Origin: Arenibacter certesii DSM 19833
GTDB taxonomy: Bacteria; Bacteroidota; Bacteroidia; Flavobacteriales; Flavobacteriaceae
Assembly (NCBI RefSeq): GCF_000429545.1
Contig: NZ_AUCB01000003.1
Location: 124,001-188,000, forward strand
Direction: 5' to 3'
Length of the DNA stretch: 64,000 nt
The translations under genes were made by a program, and so were the position numbers. How positions within the stretch are numbered: the stretch's first letter is position 1; the number at the start of each line of letters is the position of its first letter. The notes below the pieces were generated by a model. That model was not told where the DNA came from, searched no databases, and saw only the letters and a program-made list of their open reading frames with translations. This document shows, one piece after another, positions 29,448-37,692 of the stretch.

Positions 29448-30056
29448 ATGGCTTTTGAATTACCAAAATTACCTTATGCGTACGACGCGCTGGAACCACA
29501 TATTGATGCTAGAACGATGGAAATTCATCACACAAAGCATCACAATGGTTATACTACCAATTTAAACAATGCTATTGAGGGGACCGATATGGCTAATAAG
29601 TCAATTGAAGACTTGTTAAAAAATATGGATATGTCCAATGCTGCGGTTAGAAATAATGGGGGAGGTTTTTATAACCATTCCTTGTTTTGGGAGATCATGT
29701 CGCCAGAAGGCGGTGGCGAGCCAACCGGTGATCTGGCAGATGCCATAAAATCTAGTTTTGGCTCTTTTGAGTCCTTTAAGGATGCTTTTGCAAAAGCGGC
29801 AGGAACAAGATTTGGTTCTGGATGGGCTTGGCTATGTGTTCACAAAGGTGGTAAATTGGAAATTTGTTCTACCCCTAACCAAGATAACCCCCTTATGCCA
29901 GATACAGGCTGTGGAGGCTTCCCAATCTTAGGCTTGGACGTATGGGAGCATGCTTATTATCTAAATTACCAAAATAGAAGGCCAGATTATATCAATGCCT
30001 TTTTTAATGTGGTGAACTGGGAAAAAGTTGCTGCCTCTTACGGAGAAAATAAGTAA
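29448..30056 (+). CDS. sodA: Superoxide dismutase, Mn type (Mn/Fe family)
   Basis: The 202-aa enzyme converts superoxide to hydrogen peroxide and oxygen. The four metal ligands fit His27, His77, Asp164 and His168 ([12 protein letters not shown]). The outer-sphere glutamine is in the C-terminal half at Gln145 (STPNQDNPL), and [13 protein letters not shown] follows, as in manganese enzymes; iron enzymes carry it elsewhere. Cambialistic use cannot be excluded. There is no signal peptide, so it is cytoplasmic. It is a single gene with its own -7 box and a clear terminator. The RNA cluster downstream is on the opposite strand. Confidence 0.95.
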   Translation: MAFELPKLPYAYDALEPHIDARTMEIHHTKHHNGYTTNLNNAIEGTDMANKSIEDLLKNMDMSNAAVRNNGGGFYNHSLFWEIMSPEGGGEPTGDLADAIKSSFGSFESFKDAFAKAAGTRFGSGWAWLCVHKGGKLEICSTPNQDNPLMPDTGCGGFPILGLDVWEHAYYLNYQNRRPDYINAFFNVVNWEKVAASYGENK

Positions 30057-30108
30057 TTAGTGTTATAGTCCAACGTTAACGCGTATTGTTAACGAATGGT
30101 GAATTTTA

Positions 30109-30150
30109 ATGTCCCGTCTTAATATTATATTAGGACGGGACATTTTTTTA
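30109..30150 (+). terminator. Rho-independent terminator after sodA
   Basis: The inverted repeat GTCCCGTC (30111-30118) and GACGGGAC (30134-30141) is flanked by AT pairs and followed by a run of seven T. It lies about 55 bp after the sodA stop codon. Confidence 0.85.
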
Positions 30151-30167
30151 TAGACGGTAGAAAACAG

Positions 30168-30237
30168 AAAAGGGCGGGGAAACCCCACCCTTTTCATCCC
30201 AAATCTTACCATAAACTTAACCTACTTATGCTATGGC
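30168..30237 (-). ncRNA. Candidate small RNA, copy A of three
   Basis: Read on the minus strand, a ~42-nt 5' block begins CCATAGCATAAGTAGGTTAA (30236 downward), continues GTTTATGGTAAGATTTGGG and ends in a GC hairpin (AAAAGGG...CCCTTTT, 30168-30194) with a U run. This block is nearly identical to copies B and C, whereas the hairpin stem differs in sequence. Five bases upstream of the start is TATTTTAG (30249-30242), one mismatch from TAnnTTTG, at the same spacing as in the other copies. This copy differs by starting GCCATAG instead of ACCATAG and by TATGG where the others have CATGG, which adds one pair to the CCAT/ATGG stem. No function is known to me. Confidence 0.7.
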
Positions 30238-30521
30238 GGGACTAAAATACTGGTATTGTGAGATATAAAAAAGTTTTTTTGGGAGTTTTTCAGGTATATC
30301 TATTGTAAAAACAGAGGATTTATTGCACAGCTTGCATTATTTTTTGTTAAAATGCTGATTTTCAATAATTAAGATTAAAGAGGTTGTAATTGTGTTTTTG
30401 CAAACTAGGATAAGGAAAGATGGATATGCTTTTTAATCACAAAAGATTATGGGGTGTAAATTACAGGGAAAAAACCGTAGGATGTAAGAAGTCCTATGAG
30501 CTCCTAAATCTTGTTGAAAAT

Positions 30522-30593
30522 AAAAAGGCAGAGCATGATGCTCTGCCTTTTTCCCCAAATCTTACCATGAACTTAACCTACTTATGCTATGGT
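30522..30593 (-). ncRNA. Candidate small RNA, copy B of three
   Basis: On the minus strand the transcript would start at 30593 (ACCATAGCATAAGTAGG). It runs through the conserved block to GATTTGGGG and ends in the hairpin GGCAGAGCAT/ATGCTCTGCC with U5 (30522-30552). The promoter is the best of the set: TATGTTTG (30605-30598) matches TAnnTTTG exactly, five bases before the start. CCAT at the 5' end can pair with ATGG 20 nt later, leaving GCATAAGTAGGTTAAG in the loop. The hairpin stem shares no sequence with copies A or C. A plus-strand open frame of 64 codons across this region is not a gene: it would read through the hairpin and conserved block. Confidence 0.78.
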
Positions 30594-30738
30594 ACATCAA
30601 ACATAAGGCTATAGTTGATAGGGAGAAAAGGTTTTGGTTGAATGTCGCTTTAATAGGTTGAAATGCATTTTTATAGTTAAAGCGTTATAAATAAACGTTG
30701 AAGAAAATTGGAAGAAAAGATGCGCGATTATTGACAAT

Positions 30739-30811
30739 AAAAAAGGCGGGGATTTCCCCGCCTTTTTTGCCCCAAATCTTACCATGAACTTAAACCTACT
30801 TATGCTATGGT
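30739..30811 (-). ncRNA. Candidate small RNA, copy C of three
   Basis: On the minus strand it starts ACCATAGCATAAGTAGG at 30811 and keeps the same block with one extra base (GTTTAAG instead of GTTAAG). It ends in the hairpin GGCGGGG/CCCCGCC with U6 (30739-30768). The -7 box is TACTTTAG (30823-30816), one mismatch, with the same spacing as copies A and B. It lies 105 bp beyond the purF stop codon on the same strand, so its hairpin could also end purF transcription. The conserved 5' block and the varying terminator stem show that selection acts on the 5' part. Confidence 0.73.
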
Positions 30812-30915
30812 GATACTAAAGTAGTAGTGCTCAGTACGATTGTAATTATAATTGCGTTGAAAAGTGTTAATTATCGATGAAATGCACTTTCTTGTTAATT
30901 TATGATAAGTAAATG

Positions 30916-32814
30916 TTAATATGCTCTTTCATTCTTGCCTTCATAAAAGTTTATAAATGCCCTATTTACTACCCTGTTGCCTCCTGGGGTGGGGTAATCT
31001 CCTGTAAAATACCAATCACCTAAATTTTTTGGACACGCTTGATGAAGATTATCAATGGTCTGGTAGATGATTTGTACTTCGGCATTAATATCGGAAGGAC
31101 TCAATAATTTACCAATTTTATCCGAGATTTCCTCATCTGTAAATGGCGTATAGAAATCCTTAACATAGTTCACCACCTCGGTATCCTTATTGTTTACTTG
31201 TTGTAGGCATTTCTGATATATATCTTCTACCAAATGCATGGTGTTTCTTTCTTCATGCAAGGTTAAAGCAGCTTTAAATGCAATGAAATCTTCTAGTTTG
31301 GCCATGTCTATTCCGTAGCAATCGGGGTAGCGGATCTGCGGTGCAGAGGAAACTACTATAATTTTCTTGGGGGATAAACGGTCCAATATACCGAGGATGC
31401 TCTTTTTAAGGGTGGTTCCCCTCACAATACTATCGTCAATAATTACAAGATTGTCGCCCTTTTTTACAGAACCGTAGGAGATGTCATAAACGTGAGCAAC
31501 TAAGTCGTCCCTACTACTGTCCTGAGTAATAAACGTTCTTAATTTTGCGTCTTTAATGGCTACCTTTTCTATTCTTGGACGTACTTCTAAAATAGAATGC
31601 AATTCTTCTGCAGTTATTCTTCTGCCTATAGAAAGAATCTGCTCTTCCTTCTTTTTGTTCATGTAATTCTGCGCTGCGATTACCATCCCAAAGAATGATG
31701 TTTCGGCAGTATTTGGAATATAGGAGAATACGGTGTTGCGTATATCCTCTTCTATGGATTTTAAGATCAAAGGGAAAAGTAGTTTTCCCAACTCTTTCCT
31801 TTCTTGGTATATTTCCTTATCGCTTCCTCTTGAAAAATAAATACGCTCAAAAGAACATGCTTTTCTTTCTGTGGGTTCTAGAATTTTTTTGATTTTGACG
31901 GTGCCATTTTTTTTGATGATAATGGCATGACCCGGGTCTAATTCTTTAACATCCTCGAAGCTTACGTTAAAAACGGTCTGAATAGCGGGTCTCTCTGAAG
32001 CTACAACCGCAATTTCGTCGTCCATATAATAATAGGCGGGTCTTATCCCTGCAGGGTCTCTAAGCACAAAAGAATCTCCGTGGCCTAATAATCCGGCCAT
32101 GGTAAATCCGCCGTCAAAATTTTTGCCAGCTCTTTTTAGGATTTTTGCAACATTTAATCTTTCGGCTATAAGTGGAGAAGCTTCCCTTTTATTATATCCT
32201 TCTTTTTTTACCTCTTTATATAGCTTTGCTACCGCATCATCCAAAAAGTGACCTATTTTTTCCATAACGGTTACGGTGTCGGCCTTTTCTTTAGGATGTT
32301 GGCCAATTTGGATCAAGTTGTCAAAAAGCTCATTAACATTGGTCATGTTAAAGTTTCCTGCAACAATAAGATTGCGGTGCATCCAGTTGTTTTGTCTTAA
32401 AAAAGGATGTACGTTTTCTATACTATTTTTTCCGAAGGTTCCATAGCGTACATGGCCTAAAAGCACTTCCCCTATATAAGGAATATGTCTTTTTTGTTTG
32501 GCTACATCATCCACATATTCTGGATGCTCTTTAAAGCTAGTGTTTATGCGTTCGTTGATCTGGGAAAAAATATCCTGAATAGGTTGCTTATCTATGGATC
32601 TAACTCGGCTCATATATCTTTCGCCAACTTCCATATCTAGCTTTATACTGGCAAAACCAGCCCCGTCCTGACCGCGGTTATGCTGTTTTTCCATCATCAA
32701 GTACATTTTGTTCACCCCGTAAAATGCGGTGCCGTACTTTTCTTTATAATACTCTAATGGCTTTAGCAACCTTATTAGGGAAACTCCACATTCGTGTTTA
32801 ATGGCGTCGCTCAT
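30916..32814 (-). CDS. purF: Amidophosphoribosyltransferase (purine synthesis, first step)
   Basis: The 632-aa enzyme transfers glutamine amide nitrogen to PRPP, making phosphoribosylamine. The N-terminal Ntn-type glutaminase begins at Cys9 (HECGVSLI), which would become the nucleophile after a short propeptide is removed. HNRGQDGAGFAS and HVRYGTFG lie in this domain. The PRPP motif VIIDDSIVRGTT is at 457-468. It is longer than the roughly 500-aa E. coli enzyme, as is usual for this branch in Bacteroidota. It is downstream of the PfkB kinase gene, separated by a terminator hairpin. Confidence 0.95.
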   Translation of the reverse strand: MSDAIKHECGVSLIRLLKPLEYYKEKYGTAFYGVNKMYLMMEKQHNRGQDGAGFASIKLDMEVGERYMSRVRSIDKQPIQDIFSQINERINTSFKEHPEYVDDVAKQKRHIPYIGEVLLGHVRYGTFGKNSIENVHPFLRQNNWMHRNLIVAGNFNMTNVNELFDNLIQIGQHPKEKADTVTVMEKIGHFLDDAVAKLYKEVKKEGYNKREASPLIAERLNVAKILKRAGKNFDGGFTMAGLLGHGDSFVLRDPAGIRPAYYYMDDEIAVVASERPAIQTVFNVSFEDVKELDPGHAIIIKKNGTVKIKKILEPTERKACSFERIYFSRGSDKEIYQERKELGKLLFPLILKSIEEDIRNTVFSYIPNTAETSFFGMVIAAQNYMNKKKEEQILSIGRRITAEELHSILEVRPRIEKVAIKDAKLRTFITQDSSRDDLVAHVYDISYGSVKKGDNLVIIDDSIVRGTTLKKSILGILDRLSPKKIIVVSSAPQIRYPDCYGIDMAKLEDFIAFKAALTLHEERNTMHLVEDIYQKCLQQVNNKDTEVVNYVKDFYTPFTDEEISDKIGKLLSPSDINAEVQIIYQTIDNLHQACPKNLGDWYFTGDYPTPGGNRVVNRAFINFYEGKNERAY

Positions 32815-32828
32815 CTTTATCTAGAATT

Positions 32829-32854
32829 AAAAATGCCTTGAAAGTTCAAGGCAT
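32829..32854 (-). terminator. Terminator between the PfkB kinase gene and purF
   Basis: ATGCCTTGAA (32833-32842) and TTCAAGGCAT (32845-32854) form a ten-pair stem with a two-base centre. On the minus strand it is followed by TTTTTAATT. It lies right after the kinase stop codon and 15 bp before the purF start, so purF may depend on partial read-through or on a promoter overlapping the hairpin. Confidence 0.7.
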
Positions 32855-32858
32855 ATAA

Positions 32859-33785
32859 TTATTGTAATTCAATATCAAATTGGGTTAATTCCCTAAATTG
32901 GATCAACCTATTGTTTACTTCTTTTTTGTTTAAATCCGTCATTCGTTCAGTTCCAAATTTTTCTACGCAAAACGAGGCAAGGTTAGAACCGTGAATTACC
33001 GCACGTTTAAGATTGCTAAAACTAGCATTCTTGGATTCTGTTAAATAGCCTGTAAATCCACCAGCAAAAGTATCTCCTGCCCCAGTAGGATCAAATACCT
33101 CTTTTAAAGGAAGTGCAGGAGCAAAGAACACTTTGGATTTGTGGAACAGCAAGGCGCCGTGTTCCCCTTTTTTTATCACAACGAATTTGGGGCCCATTTG
33201 CTGAATTTTTTCAGCGGCTTTTACCAATGAGTATTCATTGGTAAGCTGTCTCGCCTCTTCATCGTTTATGGTAATAACATCTATATGCTTTATTACTTCC
33301 ATTAATTCTTCTAATGCATTGTCCATCCAAAAGTTCATAGTATCCAATACTATCAGCTTTGGTCGTTCTTGCATTTGATTAATTACACTCATTTGAGTGC
33401 TAGGATGCAAATTTCCCAACATTACTACATCGGCGTCCTTAAAATTTTCGGGAACTATGGGTTCAAAATCTGCGAGTACGTTTAATTCAGTAGATAAAGT
33501 ATCCCTGGAATTTAAATCATTGTGATATTTGCCGCTCCAAAAAAAAGTTTTGCCACCTTTTATCACTTGTAAGCCAGTGAGGTCTATGTTCTTTCTGGTA
33601 AGCAAATCTAGATATTCTTGAGGAAAATCTTCACCAACTACGGAAACTATGGCCGATTCTAAATTAAACTGGGACGCTGCTAGGCCTATGAAGGTTGCTG
33701 CTCCGCCGAGAATTTTGTCTGTTTTCCCAAAAGGGGTTTCAATAGCATCAAAGGCTACAGTGCCTACAATTAAAAGTTTACCCAT
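32859..33785 (-). CDS. PfkB-family sugar/nucleoside kinase
   Basis: The 308-aa protein has both PfkB signatures: the N-terminal glycine-rich GGAATFIGLAASQF (about 28-41) and the C-terminal DPTGAGDTFAGG (232-243), with Asp238 as catalytic base. The family phosphorylates sugars or nucleosides with ATP. The position next to purF, and close to purN, hints at a ribose or purine nucleoside substrate, but this is inference. A -7 box lies about 20 bp upstream of the ATG, and a terminator follows the stop, so it can be a single-gene unit. Confidence 0.88.
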   Translation of the reverse strand: MGKLLIVGTVAFDAIETPFGKTDKILGGAATFIGLAASQFNLESAIVSVVGEDFPQEYLDLLTRKNIDLTGLQVIKGGKTFFWSGKYHNDLNSRDTLSTELNVLADFEPIVPENFKDADVVMLGNLHPSTQMSVINQMQERPKLIVLDTMNFWMDNALEELMEVIKHIDVITINDEEARQLTNEYSLVKAAEKIQQMGPKFVVIKKGEHGALLFHKSKVFFAPALPLKEVFDPTGAGDTFAGGFTGYLTESKNASFSNLKRAVIHGSNLASFCVEKFGTERMTDLNKKEVNNRLIQFRELTQFDIELQ

Positions 33786-33803
33786 TAAGTCTTAAAATTT
33801 GTG

Positions 33804-33811
33804 CAAAGATA
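33804..33811 (-). promoter_or_regulatory. -7 promoter element of the PfkB kinase gene
   Basis: On the minus strand this reads TATCTTTG, an exact TAnnTTTG match, 19 bp upstream of the ATG. No good -33 box is seen. Confidence 0.45.
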
Positions 33812-33870
33812 GGGTATTGAAATGCTAATCCCATGGCTATAGAATTCAAATTTCAAAAATTACTGTTAAT

Positions 33871-34506
33871 TTATTTCCGGCCGAAATCTGCTGGAATTTC
33901 GCCCCAGGCCTTGGTTTCCCATTTTACAATAACTGTATTGTAAGAATTGGTTTTCAGCCAATTTTCTGCACGTTTAATGAGGTCAAATACGTCTTTATTT
34001 TTAATGGACTCCTTTAGTTTTGAATTGCATTTTTTCTTGCGTACCCAGCTCATTGCCGTTTTGGAATCTGTGTAGATTATTCTGTTGCTATTATGTTGTT
34101 TTAAAAATGCCAATCCGTGTACCAGTGCTAGAAATTCCCCAATATTGTTTGTGCCCTGTTTAAAGGGGCCTTGTTTAAAGAGTTCTTTTTTGGTCTTGGT
34201 GTCTACCCCTCGATATTCCATAATGCCTGGGTTACCGCTAGATGCGGCGTCTACAGATATGGAATTGTAATTAGGGCTTCCTATCTTCAATAGTTGTTCC
34301 TTAGATAATGATGTGGTTTTGGTTTTTTTGCCTTTATGATCCTCATAATTCCCGTTGAAAGCTTTTTTGGCCTCTTCAAAAGTAGGGAACGATTTGTATT
34401 GTGCACCTTTGTAATTGGCAATGGCTGCCTTGCATTCTTTCCAGCTTTGATAAATTCCCGGCTTATGGCCTTTCCAAACGGTATAGAATTTTTCGTTTTT
34501 GGCCAT
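33871..34506 (-). CDS. rnhA: Ribonuclease HI with N-terminal hybrid-binding (viroplasmin-like) domain
   Basis: The 211-aa protein joins an N-terminal RNA/DNA hybrid-binding domain (about 5-52, FYTVWKGHKPGIYQSWKECK) to a catalytic RNase H domain (about 80-211). The acidic active-site residues are Asp86 (SVDAASSGNPG), Glu124 (NNIGEFLA), Asp147 (IYTDSKTA) and probably Asp207. It degrades the RNA strand of RNA-DNA hybrids. The layout is that of eukaryotic RNase H1, found in many Bacteroidota. Its ATG shares one base with the purN stop codon, so the two genes are translationally coupled. Confidence 0.92.
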   Translation of the reverse strand: MAKNEKFYTVWKGHKPGIYQSWKECKAAIANYKGAQYKSFPTFEEAKKAFNGNYEDHKGKKTKTTSLSKEQLLKIGSPNYNSISVDAASSGNPGIMEYRGVDTKTKKELFKQGPFKQGTNNIGEFLALVHGLAFLKQHNSNRIIYTDSKTAMSWVRKKKCNSKLKESIKNKDVFDLIKRAENWLKTNSYNTVIVKWETKAWGEIPADFGRK

Positions 34507-35075
34507 TATTGTCCCATTACTACTTTATGAATCACCTTTGGGAAATGTTCATATTCCAATTGGTGTACTTTTTCAGCTATAGATTGTGGGGTGTCTGCAA
34601 CTTCTATAGTTACTTTCACTTGCTTAATAATAGCGCCTTCATCATAATTTTCATTAACAAAATGAATTGTAATGCCTGTTTCGGATTCATTATTTTCTTT
34701 TACGGAATTATGCACATGCATTCCATACATTCCTTTTCCTCCATATTTTGGGAGTAGGGCGGGGTGAATGTTTATAATTTTATTTGGGAAATGTTGAATA
34801 AGATTTCCTGGAATTTTCCATAAAAACCCGGCAAGTACAATTAAATCGGGTTTAAAGGATTTAAGAATTTCCAATACACAGTCTGATTGGTAAAAGGAAT
34901 ACTTGTTAAAGTACAATGCGTTAACGTTTAGTCTGTTGCACCGTTCAAAGACGTTGGCGTCCTTATTGTTTGAAAGTACGCATTTAACGCTAACTTCGGT
35001 GCTATCTTGAAAATAATTGATTATATTTTCAACATTGGAACCAGAACCGGATGCGAATAGTACAATTCTTTTCAT
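34506..35075 (-). CDS. purN: Phosphoribosylglycinamide formyltransferase
   Basis: The 189-aa enzyme transfers a formyl group from 10-formyl-THF to GAR in purine synthesis. It has the N-terminal FASGSGSNVENI loop, the catalytic NIHPALLPKYGGKGMYG stretch and HFVNENYDEGAII containing the catalytic Asp. The length is typical. It overlaps rnhA by one base. It is divergent from acpP, with 160 bp between the two starts. A near -7 box (TATTTTAG at 35120-35113) could be its promoter, about 40 bp upstream. Confidence 0.95.
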   Translation of the reverse strand: MKRIVLFASGSGSNVENIINYFQDSTEVSVKCVLSNNKDANVFERCNRLNVNALYFNKYSFYQSDCVLEILKSFKPDLIVLAGFLWKIPGNLIQHFPNKIINIHPALLPKYGGKGMYGMHVHNSVKENNESETGITIHFVNENYDEGAIIKQVKVTIEVADTPQSIAEKVHQLEYEHFPKVIHKVVMGQ

Positions 35076-35193
35076 GGGATGTTTTGGGGTTGTAATAGGA
35101 AATAATTTTAGGCTAAAATAGCACTCTTGTATTTAAATTTATTAATTTAGGTCACATTTTAACCACAAATGGTGTTATTAATCTAAAGTTTTT

Positions 35194-35201
35194 TATTTTT
35201 G
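35194..35201 (+). promoter_or_regulatory. -7 promoter element of acpP
   Basis: TATTTTTG matches TAnnTTTG and lies 34 bp upstream of the acpP ATG. The expected -33 box is weak. Confidence 0.5.
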
Positions 35202-35235
35202 CCAATCAATTTAAATTTTTAAAAACGATATTATT

Positions 35236-35469
35236 ATGTCAGACATTGCATCAAGAGTAAAAGCTATCATCGTAGATAAGTTAGGTGTTGACGAGAACGA
35301 AGTGGTAACCGAAGCTAGCTTTACCAACGACTTAGGCGCGGATTCATTGGATACTGTTGAGTTGATAATGGAATTCGAAAAGGAATTTGACATCCAGATT
35401 CCAGACGATCAAGCGGAAAACATTGCTACAGTTGGTCAAGCTATAAGTTATATAGAAGAAGCCAAGTAA
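35236..35469 (+). CDS. acpP: Acyl carrier protein
   Basis: The 77-aa acidic helical protein carries growing fatty acyl chains on a phosphopantetheine arm attached to Ser37 in the [12 protein letters not shown] motif. The sequence is full length and closely follows bacterial AcpP ([21 protein letters not shown]). The partner ketosynthase gene fabF follows 111 bp downstream, but a strong terminator lies between them, so acpP can be made in excess. Confidence 0.98.
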   Translation: MSDIASRVKAIIVDKLGVDENEVVTEASFTNDLGADSLDTVELIMEFEKEFDIQIPDDQAENIATVGQAISYIEEAK

Positions 35470-35494
35470 TTTTATGATTTCTTGAACAAGTTTC

Positions 35495-35538
35495 AAAATT
35501 ATCCATGTGGTAACGACGCTGCATGGATAATTTTTTTT
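35495..35538 (+). terminator. Terminator between acpP and fabF
   Basis: AAAATTATCCATG (35495-35507) and CATGGATAATTTT (35522-35534) form a 13-pair stem with a 14-nt loop, followed by more T. It should uncouple abundant acpP mRNA from the fabF-rnc genes. Confidence 0.85.
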
Positions 35539-35580
35539 AATTTACGCATTACTTATTAGGTTAAACAAAAATTTGTTTCA

Positions 35581-36831
35581 ATGCAATTAAAGCGAGTTGT
35601 GGTTACTGGTCTTGGTGCTTTAACGCCCATAGGCAATAATATTGAGGAATATTGGGAAGGTTTAAAGAGCGGCAAAAGCGGCTCTGCACCTGTTACCTAT
35701 TACGATACAGAAAAATTTAAAGTAAAATTTGCCTGTGAGTTAAAGGGCTATAATTCTGAAGATTATTTTGATAGAAAAGAAGGTCGAAAACTAGATAGGT
35801 TTGCGCAATATGCTCTTATAGCCTCTGATGAGGCCATTAAAGATTCCGGTCTAGATTTAGATAAAATAGATAAATTTAGAACTGGAGTAATTTGGGGAGC
35901 AGGAATTGGTGGCTTAGAAACTTTTCAAAATGAAGTTTTAAATTTCGCTGCAGGTGATGGAACACCAAGGTTCAATCCTTTCTTTATTCCAAAAATGATT
36001 GCAGATATTGCACCAGGAAATATTTCCATTAAATATGGATTTATGGGGCCTAACTATACTACGGTCTCTGCATGTGCCTCTGCTGCCAACGCTATTATAG
36101 ATGCTTTAAACACCATTCGTTTAGGTTATTGTGATGTAGTGGTGACGGGGGGTAGTGAAGCTGCTGTGACCATTGCAGGAATGGGTGGTTTTGGAGCTAT
36201 GCACGCACTTTCGACTAGAAACGATGAGCCAGAAACAGCTTCTAGACCATTTGATGCTACAAGGGACGGTTTTGTTTTAGGTGAAGGAGCTGGTGCCTTA
36301 ATATTGGAAGAATATGAGCATGCCAAAGCAAGGGGTGCCAAAATATATGCCGAAGTTGCTGGTGGTGGATTGTCTAGTGATGCATATCACATGACCGCAC
36401 CGCATCCTGAGGGAACCGGAGTGGTTCGCGTAATGGAGAACTGCCTAAAAGATGCCGGAATGAAGCCGGAGGATGTAGATGCTATTAATACTCATGGTAC
36501 GTCTACCCCTTTGGGAGATGTAGCGGAATTAAAAGCTATCTCAAAGGTTTTTGGAAAGCATGCTCCTAACATAAATATTAATTCTACAAAATCCATGACT
36601 GGGCATTTATTGGGTGCAGCAGGTGCAGTTGAAGCCATTGCCTCTATATTGGCCATGGAGCATAGTTTGGTGCCGCCAACAATAAATCATACCACGGTAG
36701 ATGAGAATATAGATCCAACACTGAATCTAACGCTGAACAAAGCGCAAAAACGAGAAGTGAACGTTGCTTTAAGCAATACTTTTGGTTTTGGTGGTCATAA
36801 TGCTTGCATTATTTTCAAAAAAATTAGTTAA
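35581..36831 (+). CDS. fabF: Beta-ketoacyl-ACP synthase II
   Basis: The 416-aa enzyme elongates fatty acids by condensing acyl-ACP with malonyl-ACP. The Cys-His-His triad is complete: Cys165 (VSACASAAN), His305 (NTHGTSTPLGD) and His342 (SMTGHLLGAAGAVEA). The GEGAGALILEE and NTFGFGGHNA motifs are also present. The two-histidine active site fits FabF/FabB; length and context with acpP and rnc favour FabF. rnc follows after 11 bp and is surely co-transcribed. Confidence 0.96.
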   Translation: MQLKRVVVTGLGALTPIGNNIEEYWEGLKSGKSGSAPVTYYDTEKFKVKFACELKGYNSEDYFDRKEGRKLDRFAQYALIASDEAIKDSGLDLDKIDKFRTGVIWGAGIGGLETFQNEVLNFAAGDGTPRFNPFFIPKMIADIAPGNISIKYGFMGPNYTTVSACASAANAIIDALNTIRLGYCDVVVTGGSEAAVTIAGMGGFGAMHALSTRNDEPETASRPFDATRDGFVLGEGAGALILEEYEHAKARGAKIYAEVAGGGLSSDAYHMTAPHPEGTGVVRVMENCLKDAGMKPEDVDAINTHGTSTPLGDVAELKAISKVFGKHAPNININSTKSMTGHLLGAAGAVEAIASILAMEHSLVPPTINHTTVDENIDPTLNLTLNKAQKREVNVALSNTFGFGGHNACIIFKKIS

Positions 36832-36842
36832 GTCATCAGGTT

Positions 36843-37580
36843 ATGAGCTTTCCTTCCAATTTATTTTATTCCCATTCCAAAAAGGATGGGGATTTTTTTT
36901 TGGGGATGAGAAAAATACTGGGGTTTAAGCCAAAGAATCTAGAGATATTTCAAAAAGCCTTTGTTCATCGTTCTGCAAATAGGAAAGATAAGGATGGTAA
37001 TCCCATTAACTATGAACGCTTAGAGTTTTTGGGTGATGCCATGTTAGGAACTATTATTTCTAAACATTTGTACTTAAAAGTGCCCGATGGAGATGAGGGG
37101 TATCTCACTAAAATGAGATCTAAAATTGTAAGTAGGGAGCATCTCAATGAATTGGGTAAAGATTTGCGTCTAATTGATTACGTGGAAAGTAAAATTCCGA
37201 AATCCCGTTTCGGAGACAATATTCATGGTAATGTTTTTGAAGCTTTGGTTGGAGCAATTTACTTGGATAGGGGATATAAATATTGTGAAAAATTTATTTC
37301 CGAAATGGTGATTGCCCCTTATGTAGATATTGAGCAGTTGGAAGGAAAAGTTATTAGTTACAAAAGTTTGGTTATCGAGTGGTGCCAGAAGCAAAAAAAA
37401 TCCTTTAACTTTGATGTATATGAGGATACAGGCAATGATGCTGTTAAGCACTTTGCAGTAAAACTCACCATAGATAATAAAATTGTGGCAAAGGCTAGAG
37501 CTACTTCTAAGAAAAAGGCAGAGGAGAGAGCGTCAAAACGAGCCTACTTTGCTTTACAGGACAAAATGAAGAAATCTTAA
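36843..37580 (+). CDS. rnc: Ribonuclease III
   Basis: The 245-aa enzyme cleaves double-stranded RNA in rRNA and mRNA processing. The RNase III signature ERLEFLGDAMLG starts at residue 58, and the second acidic site is Glu133 (NVFEALVGAIYLDRG). A C-terminal double-stranded-RNA-binding domain covers about 170-242 (ATSKKKAEERASKRAYFAL). About 25 extra N-terminal residues precede the core. It follows fabF by 11 bp, the usual acpP-fabF-rnc order. Confidence 0.96.
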   Translation: MSFPSNLFYSHSKKDGDFFLGMRKILGFKPKNLEIFQKAFVHRSANRKDKDGNPINYERLEFLGDAMLGTIISKHLYLKVPDGDEGYLTKMRSKIVSREHLNELGKDLRLIDYVESKIPKSRFGDNIHGNVFEALVGAIYLDRGYKYCEKFISEMVIAPYVDIEQLEGKVISYKSLVIEWCQKQKKSFNFDVYEDTGNDAVKHFAVKLTIDNKIVAKARATSKKKAEERASKRAYFALQDKMKKS

Positions 37581-37692
37581 CGTAAAATATAGTGAACTCC
37601 AACGTTTTCGTATTGCCTAGATGTTTTTATAGGTATCATAGACTAGGCTTGTTTCTATATTAACCCTATATTTACGACTTTTCACGGAAAGT

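Larger units (their letters stand above)
30057..30915. other. 859-bp gene-free region between sodA and purF with three sRNA repeats
   Basis: Apart from the sodA terminator and the three small-RNA candidates, the region is AT-rich with no credible coding frame. The repeat starts are 356 and 218 bp apart, and the spacers between copies share no sequence with one another. This points to old duplication followed by drift everywhere except in the RNA units. Confidence 0.7.

Noticed and set aside
30420-30614. 64-codon plus-strand open frame across small-RNA copy B
   Set aside because: It reads through the terminator hairpin and the conserved RNA block, and its translation resembles nothing. The RNA explanation fits the repeats and promoters better.
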